From Xanthomarina maritima (GTDB lineage: Bacteria > Bacteroidota > Bacteroidia > Flavobacteriales > Flavobacteriaceae), in assembly GCF_008084905.1 (NCBI RefSeq), contig NZ_VSFC01000029.1, positions 1 through 42,051 on the forward strand: a stretch of DNA of 42,051 nucleotides, written 5' to 3'. The translations under genes were made by a program, and so were the position numbers. The notes under the pieces were generated by a model. The model did not search any database, was not told the DNA's origin, and saw nothing but the letters and a program-made list of their open reading frames with translations. Below are positions 1 to 10,200 of the stretch, one piece after another (positions within the stretch are counted from its first letter, which is position 1; each line of letters begins with the position of its first letter).

Positions 1-1214
1 CTCCAGCTACCAATTACACCATTATTGGAAGTGGTTGGTAAAGCCGTTAAAGTATCACCTTCACAAATAGGAGTTACTTGTGTAAATATTGGTGTTATAT
101 TTGGATTTACAGTAACGGTAGTAGATTCATTTAAGGGTTGTGAGCAGACTATAGCATTAGAACTATTTAATACTTGTGCATCAATTAAATCAATGGTTGT
201 ATTTGTTGTTGGGTTTAGAGTGATAGTTGCAGTTCCTGTGGCATCTAAAATAATATCTAGAATAGTTGTTCCACCATCTAAGGTATAATGTACTCTCGCA
301 TCTGGAGTTCCAGTAATTGTATAAGTTACTGTTTCTCCCTCGCAAATTGTTGCAGGAGAAACGGTAACTATGGCATCAGGAATTGGAGAAACTACTAAAT
401 TAAAGTCTATTAAACTATAACAATCTGTTATGCCAGAAAACACTTTTGCATAAATCTGTTGTGGATTTGTAGTATTTGAATAAAGCCAAGGTAATGGATT
501 TATTCCATCGGTAGCATCGGCTAAAGTGGCGTAATACTGAACCGTTTCATTAGCTAAATCATTACTAATGCTACTATCTAAACTCGTTAAATCAAAAAGG
601 CCTATAGGGAAATTTGAACTACATTGTACCACATCGTTAATAGCATTAGCTGTTGGAGGGGTGGGGAACGCACCTGTACCATTCATGGCAGATCCAGTCC
701 ATTCTAATTCAAAACCACCATCACCATGAGGTCTATCTATAACAAGATAATAGGTTTCACCAGGATTTACTGTTAACCAATATACATAGCCATTTCCGTT
801 AGGTCCAGGACCAGTTTGTGTTAATGTAGTACTTCCATCAATCCCAGTGTGATTATTTGAAAGACCTGCGGCATCTGGATTTGTTGTGGCACAACGAATA
901 GGGCTTCCTAAATTTGAGCATAGACGATTTGGACCATATACCCAAAAATCGTAATCTACCAAAATATCAGGATCATCAGGAATTAAATTAAAACCTAGGG
1001 TTCCTGCTTGAACTATATTTATTTCTAACCATAAAGAATTATGTTCAAAACCACCACAACCAGCGACTTCTTGTGTATTTCCATAACCAGTAGCATTTGA
1101 AGAAAAATTGCCGTTCCCACAAACAGTTATAGCATTCACACAATCATTTGGTTCTTGGGCTTGAACTTGATAAAAAAATACTATAAAAAAACCTAAAATT
1201 AAATATTTGTTCAT
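1..1214 (-). CDS. T9SS-type surface protein, N-terminal part (runs off the left edge)
   Basis: The frame is open from an ATG at 1214 to the window edge, giving 404 residues of a longer protein. It starts with a signal peptide ending near residue 20 (FFYQVQAQ). The mature N-terminus (NDCVNAITVCGNGNFSSNA, then paired Cys and aromatic residues) resembles the N-terminal domain of many flavobacterial T9SS type B sorting-domain proteins. From about residue 270 come Ig-like/PKD-like beta repeats with the recurring pattern ICEG(E/D)T. The sorting domain itself would lie outside the window, so type B is inferred only. It lies 142 bp downstream of the OmpA-family gene on the same strand and could be read with it or from its own promoter. 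Function is probably adhesin-like; no enzyme motif is visible. Confidence 0.85.
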   Translation of the reverse strand, partial: MNKYLILGFFIVFFYQVQAQEPNDCVNAITVCGNGNFSSNATGYGNTQEVAGCGGFEHNSLWLEINIVQAGTLGFNLIPDDPDILVDYDFWVYGPNRLCSNLGSPIRCATTNPDAAGLSNNHTGIDGSTTLTQTGPGPNGNGYVYWLTVNPGETYYLVIDRPHGDGGFELEWTGSAMNGTGAFPTPPTANAINDVVQCSSNFPIGLFDLTSLDSSISNDLANETVQYYATLADATDGINPLPWLYSNTTNPQQIYAKVFSGITDCYSLIDFNLVVSPIPDAIVTVSPATICEGETVTYTITGTPDARVHYTLDGGTTILDIILDATGTATITLNPTTNTTIDLIDAQVLNSSNAIVCSQPLNESTTVTVNPNITPIFTQVTPICEGDTLTALPTTSNNGVIGSW

Positions 1215-1273
1215 TTTGAACGCTTTCAGTTTTAAAATCTTAATAGCCAAGCTGCTTTTTATTTCAGATTGAC

Positions 1274-1311
1274 TATTAGATGTTTATTGTAATATTAGAT
1301 GTTTATTGTAA
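1274..1311. repeat. Perfect 19-bp tandem duplication upstream of the partial surface-protein gene
   Basis: The unit TATTAGATGTTTATTGTAA occurs twice head to tail (1274-1292 and 1293-1311), 60 bp upstream of the ATG at 1214, in the 142-bp gap after the OmpA-family gene. No terminator hairpin was seen in the gap. The duplication alters spacing in a likely 5' untranslated or promoter region. Confidence 0.9.
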
Positions 1312-1356
1312 TTATTTTAATTACCAGTAAAGATAAATAAAATATTATCTAAATTT

Positions 1357-3237
1357 TTATTCCTTGATTATTAAGAACTCTGAACGTCTGTTTTGAGCAT
1401 CTTCTTCTTCAGTACAATTAGATTGACAATCTATTTTAGGATTTGAGCTACCAACACCTTCAGCAGAAAGTCTGTCTTTATTTATTCCTTTAGAAATAAG
1501 ATATTGAACAGTAGATTGTGCACGTCTTTCCGATAATTTTAAATTGTATTCTAAATTCCCTTTAGTGTCTGTATGTGAACGTACCAATATCTTCATATCT
1601 GGGTAATCATTCATTATTGTCACTAATTTATCTAATTCAAAAGCACCTTGTTGTGTAATATTACTTTTATTAAACTCGAAGAAAATGTTATTTAATTTCA
1701 CTTCGGTTTCAGTAATAATTTCATTTATAGGATTTAATGATGCATTTACCTTTAGTTCATTTCTCTTAGAACCCGTAACAGGAATAGAAAGACTATCATA
1801 GCCATCTTTTGAGATTTTGATAATATAATCAGGGTTGCATGATACATTAAAAGATGCGTTCCCTTTTGTATCACTAATCTGTTCAGTAATCACCTTATTT
1901 TGCGAATCTGTAAGAACTACTTTTGCACCAGGAATAAGGGCTTCTGTTTTTGCATCTGTAACAGAAGCAATAATCTCAACTTGGCAAATAGGAATAGCAA
2001 TATAAATATTATCTACACCAGAACGATTAGATGAAAAATATCCGATTTCCTTTAGAGTATTAATACTAAAAGCGAAATCATCTCTATTAGTATTTACTGC
2101 GTTTCCCAGATTATTGGCGTTTTCGTTTTTGCTTAAATCTATTTTAAAAATATCTAATCCACCAAAACCTTGTTTCCCATTTGAAGCAAAATATAAGATG
2201 TTGTTTTCACTAATAAAAGGAAACCCTTCTTTTCCAGATGTGTTTACATTAGGTCCTAAATTTTCTGGTTTACCGTATGAATTACCATTAACAGAAACTT
2301 TCCAAATATCTGTATCACCTAAACCACCAGGCATGTTTGAAGCAAAATAAAGAGTTTTTCCATCATTGCTTAAGCTTGGATGACTCACAGAATAAGCTGT
2401 ACTATTGAATGGTAATGCTTGAATATCAACCCATTTGCCATCGACTAAAGTTGCTTTGTATAACCCTTGTTGAGCTATTTTTACTTTTTTGTCTTTATCT
2501 TTTTTAGAAGATCCTTCGCTGTGTCCATCACGTGAAAAAATCATGGTATTACCATCGGCACTTAAAGTTATTGGACCATCGTGATAGGGTGTATTTAAAC
2601 TTTTTACAGCTTCTGGTTCAGAAAGTGAACCATCTTCGTGCCTCACCGACTTAAAGATATCTAAATAAGGTTGATTTGTCCAGTAATCTTCTTTTTTACC
2701 AGTATTTCTTGTACTAACAAAATACAGAATATCATCGTTAGATAAAATAGCGCCAAAGTCACTATTTTCATTATTATTTATTGTTGTTTCTTCAATAGTA
2801 AATAGTGTCGATTTATCTGTTAGTTGAGGTATGTAATTAGGATTATTTAAATGACTTTTAGCACGAGAATCTTCAGGCATTTTTTTTGCAAACATATCCA
2901 TTTGTATATTAGCCTCCTTATATTTTCCTTGAGATTTTAGAGCTTGGGCAAATCTAAAATAGGTTTCAGCATCTTGATCTGACGCTACTGCTTTGTCATA
3001 CCATTTAGCAGCTTCTTCCATGTTAAAAACATGGTAATAACAATCAGCTAGTTGTTTATAAACATGTGCGTTTGCTTGATTATTTTTCGCTAGTTTTAAA
3101 TATTCATTAATAGCATCAACATACTGATAACTTTCAAAAAGATTATCAGCTTTTTCTGATTGTTTGTTTTGTCCAAAGCTAGCAGTAACTATTAAAGCAA
3201 TACTTAAGAGACTATATATTTTTTTCATATTAAACAT
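1357..3237 (-). CDS. OmpA-family outer-membrane protein with TPR and PD40 repeats (T9SS-associated)
   Basis: A 626-residue protein with a signal peptide ending near residue 23 (IVTASFGQ). Domains in order are TPR helices (about 25-125), a WD40-like PD40 beta-propeller (about 150-420, with repeats such as YFASNMPGGLGDTDIWKVS and YFASNGKQGFGGLDIFKID), a carboxypeptidase-regulatory-like Ig fold (about 427-505) and a C-terminal OmpA peptidoglycan-binding domain (about 510-626). The OmpA domain keeps the SHTDTKGN and LSERRAQ stretches that bind peptidoglycan in this family. The ATG at 3237 or the in-frame ATG at 3228 (MKKIYSLL) could be the start. It lies 7 bp downstream of the PorP/SprF-family gene, completing the common flavobacterial trio of giant type B cargo, PorP/SprF and OmpA protein. 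It probably tethers the surface complex to the cell wall. Family is secure; exact role is inferred. Confidence 0.93.
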   Translation of the reverse strand: MFNMKKIYSLLSIALIVTASFGQNKQSEKADNLFESYQYVDAINEYLKLAKNNQANAHVYKQLADCYYHVFNMEEAAKWYDKAVASDQDAETYFRFAQALKSQGKYKEANIQMDMFAKKMPEDSRAKSHLNNPNYIPQLTDKSTLFTIEETTINNNENSDFGAILSNDDILYFVSTRNTGKKEDYWTNQPYLDIFKSVRHEDGSLSEPEAVKSLNTPYHDGPITLSADGNTMIFSRDGHSEGSSKKDKDKKVKIAQQGLYKATLVDGKWVDIQALPFNSTAYSVSHPSLSNDGKTLYFASNMPGGLGDTDIWKVSVNGNSYGKPENLGPNVNTSGKEGFPFISENNILYFASNGKQGFGGLDIFKIDLSKNENANNLGNAVNTNRDDFAFSINTLKEIGYFSSNRSGVDNIYIAIPICQVEIIASVTDAKTEALIPGAKVVLTDSQNKVITEQISDTKGNASFNVSCNPDYIIKISKDGYDSLSIPVTGSKRNELKVNASLNPINEIITETEVKLNNIFFEFNKSNITQQGAFELDKLVTIMNDYPDMKILVRSHTDTKGNLEYNLKLSERRAQSTVQYLISKGINKDRLSAEGVGSSNPKIDCQSNCTEEEDAQNRRSEFLIIKE

Positions 3238-3244
3238 TTTTATG

Positions 3245-4180
3245 TTAGAAAAATCTAGGTGAAACAGATACTTTTTTAGGGAAATTTAAATCGAATAATA
3301 ACATGATTTCATGAGAACCAGATGTTGTTACATTTAGTTCGGATGTGGTATAATCATAAGCATATCCAATTCGAATTTCAGGTGTTATAGCAAAATTAGC
3401 CATGGCTCCAACAGAATCGTCTAAACGATAGGTTGCACCTAATTCAAATTTATCGAAGAATAAGAAGTTAGCTGATACATCTAAGGATGTAGGCGCATCG
3501 AAAGCAGATTTTAATAAGAAGGAAGGCTTAAATTTAGTTTTATCTGATAGGTTAAATACATACCCAGCTGATAAGAAGTAATGCATGACATCTGATCCAT
3601 ATTTATATTCTTGTCCATTATTTGTAACATCTAAATAGGTGCTTTTCAACATATTTGGAATAGAGAAAGATACATAGTAATTATCTGTATAATAAAAGAA
3701 ACCAGCGCCAACATTTAAATAGGTGTTATTCGTGTTTTCACTAAATGCTTCATCGTTTGGGTCTGGTACATAACCATTACCAATATCACTATATAAACCA
3801 ATTTTTTGAAACGTTGCACCTGCTTTTATACCAAATGCTAATCGGTGTTCTCCACCTAAATTAAGGGTATAAGAAACATCTGCATAGGTATTAGTTTCAT
3901 CTACTGGCCCTATTTTATCTGAAATGATAGAGAGTCCTACACCTACATTCTTACCAACTGGGCTGCTAGCAGAAAATGTTGCTGTTTTAGGTGCATCATT
4001 TATGCCTACCCATTGAGAACGATATAATAATCCAATAGCTAAATCTCCACGAGAGCCAGCATATGCAGGGTTTATAACATTCATGGTATACATGTATTGT
4101 GTGTACTGAGGGTCTTGTTGCGCTTGGGCACTACCTAAAATCATAAGTGCTAATGCGATTGTAAAATATATTTTTTTCAT
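3245..4180 (-). CDS. PorP/SprF-family type IX secretion membrane protein
   Basis: This predicted outer-membrane beta-barrel of 311 residues begins at the ATG at 4180 (MKKIYFTIALALMILGSAQAQ, a clean signal peptide). The frame extends upstream to a TTG at 4204, but that would put eight polar residues before the signal peptide. The mature start QDPQYTQYMYTMNVINPAYAGSRG is diagnostic of the PorP/SprF family, and the rest alternates short amphipathic strands and ends in Phe, as barrels do. In Flavobacterium gliding systems SprF is needed for secretion and attachment of the co-encoded type B adhesin SprB. Position directly behind a giant type B protein implies the same job here. It is a paralogue dedicated to that cargo, not necessarily the core PorP. 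Confidence 0.93.
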   Translation of the reverse strand: MKKIYFTIALALMILGSAQAQQDPQYTQYMYTMNVINPAYAGSRGDLAIGLLYRSQWVGINDAPKTATFSASSPVGKNVGVGLSIISDKIGPVDETNTYADVSYTLNLGGEHRLAFGIKAGATFQKIGLYSDIGNGYVPDPNDEAFSENTNNTYLNVGAGFFYYTDNYYVSFSIPNMLKSTYLDVTNNGQEYKYGSDVMHYFLSAGYVFNLSDKTKFKPSFLLKSAFDAPTSLDVSANFLFFDKFELGATYRLDDSVGAMANFAITPEIRIGYAYDYTTSELNVTTSGSHEIMLLFDLNFPKKVSVSPRFF

Positions 4181-4210
4181 CTTTATTTTATATTGCTTTT
4201 TCAATTATGA

Positions 4211-7200
4211 TTATTTTGGTCCGTTTATAAATACCCACCCTGTTACAGAGCTACCATCTTCTTTCTTAATGCTATAATAATAGGTGCCGTCTGGAAGTGT
4301 TTTTCCTTTGTCGGATTGACCATGCCATTGGTTGGTATAGTTGCCATTATACTTAAAGACTGTTTTACCATATCGGTTAAAAATTTCTATATGAGTTACA
4401 CCAAAACCTGTAAGATCAAACGTGTCATTTTTACCATTTCCATCAGGAGAAATACCTCTAGGAATGTTTCCACAAGATAATATGTCTGTTGTAAATGATG
4501 CTGTTACTGAGCAGCTTCCAAATGTTATGGTTACTGTAAATTGAGCAGGTACTGTAACGTTTTGATTTTGATTTGCATAGCCTGTCACATTAAATACTTC
4601 AGAATCGTTACCTACTACATTTCCATTGGCATCCATCCAAGTATAGGTTACATCATTTGGGTCAAATGAATTTCCTACAGGAGAGGCGGTTAAAAGATAG
4701 TCACTTTGGTTACATTCACCATCAATTGAAACTTCAATAGTATCTAAAATAGTCATATCAAATGTACTCATGCTACCTTCAACACAGTTAGTTAAATCTT
4801 CAGTAATTTCATATACAATCGTGTAGTTTCCAATATTACTTGACGAAATATTAATTTCTCCAGTAGAGGCATTGATAGACAATCCAGATTCAGCACTAAA
4901 AGTACCTCCGGTTGTAAAGCCAGGAGCTAAATTTGGTAGAATGTTAGGGCTGTCTTCACAGTAAAGATCTTCAGTATAGCTGAATTCAGAAATGGTACTT
5001 GTAACTTGAATAATTTCAATAGAAGCTGTATAAGTTCCGGATTCAATACAATTACTGGCATCTGCATCATAAGTGTAAATCACGTCATGTGTTCCAGCAG
5101 TTGCTGAAGTTAAATCAACTTCTCCAGTTGTTGCAGCTACTGTAAGTGTTGTCGAACTAAAAGTACCACCAGTTGTAAATCCAGTAGCTAAATTAGGTAA
5201 TACGGAATCTCCTGATAATAAACAGAATGGAGTAGTACCGTAATCGAACATGGTAACAGGAGTCACAGATGCTGCTATATTCATTATAAAAGTACTAACA
5301 CTAGCCTCTAAGCACGTTGTTAAATCTTCTGTAATTGTATAACTAATAGTATAACTACCAGCAGTACTTGTAGAAAAGTTTATCTCACCAGTAGTAGCAT
5401 TAATGGTTAAACCTGATTCAGCACTAAAGACACCACCAGATGTAAAGTTAGTGGCTAAGTCAGGGAATACATTTCCTGAACTTGTACAATAGAAATCTTC
5501 TGCATAACTAAACATTGTTACAGGAACTATAGTCTCTAGAACTTCTATTGAAGTGGTATAGGTACTAGCTTCCATACAGATTGTTGAATCTGCGTCAATG
5601 GTGTATATAACATCATGCATACCTGTTGTTGCAGAAGTTAAATCGATTTCACCAGAACTAGCATCAACTGTCAGAGTTGTAGAACTAAATATTCCTCCAG
5701 TTGTAAATCCTGTAGCTAAATTAGGAAGCACAGTAGTACTTGTTATTAAGCAGAATGGTTCTGTACCATAATCAAAGGTTGTAACAGGTGTACTAGCAGC
5801 AGTAAATTCTATGGTTGCTGTATAAGTTTCTGCAATTAAACATGTTTCTGAATCTCCATCAAAAGTATATAAAACATCGTGTATACCTACAGTTGCCGAA
5901 CTTAAATCTATCTCTCCCGTAGTTGAATCAACAGTTAGTGTTGCTGAACTAAAGATTCCACCAGTTTCAAAACCTGTGCTTAAAGTTGGTATTGGATTAT
6001 CAGAAACAACAATACAAGTAGTCTCATAACTAAATGATAATTCTGGAATTATAGCATCATTAACCGTTACTATAATTTCAGCACGTGGACTTTCGCAACC
6101 ATTAGTATCTGCATTAGCAACATAGTAGGACGTGTCTCCAACTACAGAGGTGTCTGGGGTTGGGGCAGTAGTACTACCAGTTCCTCCAACAGGCTGTGTA
6201 TACCAAATTAAGCTATAGCTACCCGTAGGGGTTGCCGATAAGGGTTGTGCTGTAGCATTTAAACAATATGCAACTGGAGTTTCAACAGTTGGCATGTCTG
6301 AGATGCCATTATAGGTAAATTCAACAGTATTTTCACAATAGCGTGTTTGCCAGGTAAATGTGTAAACACCAGATTGTAAGAATCCTGAAATACTTGTGTT
6401 ATTACTTGTTACATCATCAATTATCACTTCTCCAGGATTATTAGGATCCGGAATCCAGGTTCCTGTACCATTTGCTTCAACAATGATAGTTGGGTCTGTA
6501 CAATCAACTTCAGAAGATGATGTTATTATATCATTGTTAGAATTGAAACTCACAGCGTCAATAACATTTCCTATAACATCACTACCTGAAGCTCTAAAAA
6601 TAAAGCGAGTCAAGTCTTGGTTATTAGGAACTTGATATTGACCAGAAACTACAATCCATTCAAATGTATTAGCTATTTGTTCTCGAACCAATGTGTATGG
6701 GCCTCCAGGAGGGCCTGCAAATAATTGTAATGCATTTCCATCGAATCTTCCTAAATAGGCAAAATTATAATCCATTACCGTAGATTCTGAAGTGTCAAAT
6801 TCACGAAATATTCCATATACTTCAGGATCATTAGGGTCTATTATCATTTCTTCATCTTCTAGAATTTGAGCACATTGGCTACCTTCAAAAGAAGAAATTC
6901 CTGGAGCGTTTAATGATTCCCAAACTAGGATTTGATTTCTGTTATCAAAATTTTGTCTCCAACCAGGAACCACTCTAGATGTTATCATGGAGTTAAGCCC
7001 GCTTAAACCAGGAACAACAGGTTGCTCAAAACCTCCATTTTCAGTTTCAACATTACAGAAATTTTCAGGTGTTGTAATACATAATTCTAATGTGTATTCT
7101 GTTGTTGCTGGTTCAGTTTTTGTAAAGCGAATAAAGTATGTGTCACCTACTATTAATTCAGAAGAGTACATTGCAGTAATAATATTATCATAACTACAAA

Positions 7201-10200
7201 TAACTTCTTCAATATTTCCATCACTAATTTCTCTATATAAAGTCATTATAGTATTTGGATATTCAGGATATCCAATATCAGTATCTCGTAAGGTTCCAGA
7301 ATAATTAATAGCTTTAATAATATGAATTCTCGATTCAGCTACAAATTTAAACCATACATCACCATCGTTTATTCCATCACAACTCATTGTTTCTGGCGAT
7401 GGAGTTGCTCCAATAAATGAGACATTTGATATTAATTGATCACATGTTTCACTTGAGTTTATAGGTGCAACTATAGCATTCGAAATATCATTATTTCGTA
7501 TAAACTCAAATGGACCTGACCAATAGCTTTGATTGTCAGTGCCACAAATGGCTCTAACAAAATACTCATACGAGGCTGCATTTGGATTACTGAAATCCAC
7601 ATCTGTTAGAGTGTAAAAATTGTTAGAAACAACAGTTCCAGATTGAGGTATGGTACCATTTTCAAAAGGTTGTATTGCTACTTCCCATTGAGTTTCAGTT
7701 CCTCCTGGTGTCCATGAAATGGTATTTGTATCATTTATAGTTAAGTCTGTAGGTTGTGGACAAGCTATTGCTCCACAAACTGCGGTGCCTGTATAGTAAG
7801 TTGTTCTAGGAATTAAACCAATAGGACTTGTGAAAACAGAAACACCTTGATCATTTAGAATTTCAAACTGGAAATTTTCATATTGTGATGCAGCCCAACC
7901 TGAAGTATGGAAATAAACTGAAAATTGAACTCCTGAACATAAGAAAATTGGGAATTGAGCACCACTTACGTTGCCGTTAAATCCAATAGACTGTGCTACT
8001 TGATTGTTTTGTGTTATTTCTAATGAACCTAGAGCAGCATCACTAGTTAAAACAAAAGTATATTGGCATAAATTTTCAAAGCTACATGGTGTTAAAACTT
8101 CAACTGGACCTGTCCAAGTGCTTTCTCCATTACAAACAGCTCTAACATAGATGTCGTACATAGTAGAGGAGGTGAGTCCAGTTATTAAAAATGGGTTTGT
8201 AGAAGCATTATATAAATAATTAGGGTCTGTATCTCCTACAGGAGCAGGTGTTCCTGAAGGTTGTACAGAAATTTCCCAAGCTGTTTCTGCACCATTGATA
8301 TCCCAACCAACTTGAACTTGAGTATCTGTAAGTCCTGTTAATGATATGTTTGTTGGAGGAGGACAATTAGGGATATCTTCAATATTTACATTGTCTATTG
8401 CTAAAGTCTGTCCTCTATATGGACCTGTACTAGGGAAGAATGGTACTCTAAAAGCAATATTAATATCGCCAGTTAGACCATCTGGGAAATTAATTATTTT
8501 AACCAAATACTCATCATTATTAAGTACTACAGGATCATCATCAGAGTCGTATAAAACAGTTGTAAATTGATCTAAACTAGTGCCATTAGTTGAGAGTAAT
8601 ACTTCTAAATCTTCTGTAAAAAAGCTATCGTTTACTCTATAGTAATATCTTAAACGTTGATTTTCTGTAATGGTTATAGTTGGCGAGATTAGCCAATCTT
8701 CGTTTTGTCCATTTGTCCCTGTAAACATAGCTGCAGTTTGATCTCCTTCATACGGATAAAATGCGCTATCTAATTCCCAGAAACGTAAATCATGATTATT
8801 ATTTACAACCATCCAACAATCTTGAGTGCTAGAGTCTGAGTTAAACGTTTCTACAAAAGGTGTCGAGTAAGGAGTACATGGTGTTCTAAATGTAACAGGA
8901 CCTACCCATTCACTTTCTTCTGTACCACAATTAGCCATAACATAAAACTCATATTCGGTGTCTGGAGATAATCCTGTCGCTGAGTAATTGCTGGCTGTAA
9001 CAGCTTCACCATTACCAGTTGGTACTCCAGATCCAGCTGTTTGTACTACGATATCCCAATCTGTTTCTTGGTAACCTAGAGTCCATGATAGTTCTGCACT
9101 ATTAACAGTAACAGAATTAACCGTTAAATCTGAAGGGTTAGGGCAAGCTGGTGCATCTGTGATACTAAAATCATCGATACTTAACAATGAATACCCTTCA
9201 GCCACATTAAATTCAGGAGGAATTCTAAGTGCAATATAGACGGTTCCTGTACCATTAATAATGATGCTTCTTTCTTGATATTCTGGATTATTAAATATTT
9301 CCAGAGGGCTGATTACTGAAAAACTTCCTAAACTTGTATTTGTTGTAGACATCAACACTTCTAAACCAAATCTAGGAAAAGCAGTAAAGAATGTAAAATC
9401 TGCTCTGTATTTAAATTTAATTTCTTTTGTATTGCCATCAAGGTTTATTGCTGGAGATATTAAATAATCATTATAACTAGTAGCTGGTTGAAAAGCTGAA
9501 GTTTGCATAAATGCATGTTCATCATCAATCATCCATTTAGTACCATCTCCATTTCCATCTGTGATTTTCCAGCAAAACTTTTGAGTATTTGGATCAGCTT
9601 CATTAAAGCTTTCATAAAAAGGGGTATCATAAGATTCACAAAGGGTAGTAAAAGCAACTGGACCAATCCAATCGCTTTGATCATCAGTATCGCAATAAGC
9701 ACGAACATAATACTCATATCTGTGTCCAGATTCTAAACCTGTTGCTATATGAGGAAAATTGCTAGTTGTTAAAATTCCACTTCCTGTTGGAACACCAGAA
9801 TTTAAATCTTGAATAGCTACTTCCCATTGTGTTTCTATATCTCCTGCTGTCCAAAGAAACCAAGCTGAATTGGTAGTTATTTGTAAAGCTAAAGGGTTTA
9901 ATGGGTCAGGACATGTCGGTTTGTCTTCTATAAAAACATCATCTATAGAGAATCTAGAAGCCGTTTCGGTTGAGTTAGGTTCAACTATCCAAGCAATATT
10001 TACATCGCCAGTTATATTTTCTGGAATATCAACTATAATTTCTGTAAAACTAGTACTGTTAGTTTGTGTTTGTGGTAATAAAACAGTTGTAAAATCATCT
10101 AGTCCAATACCTGTTGTTGATAATTTTAAGGAATAGGTTGATACCCCTTGAGTAGCTCTTTGTTTATAACGTACACGTTTAGGTGTGCCATCAAAGTTTA

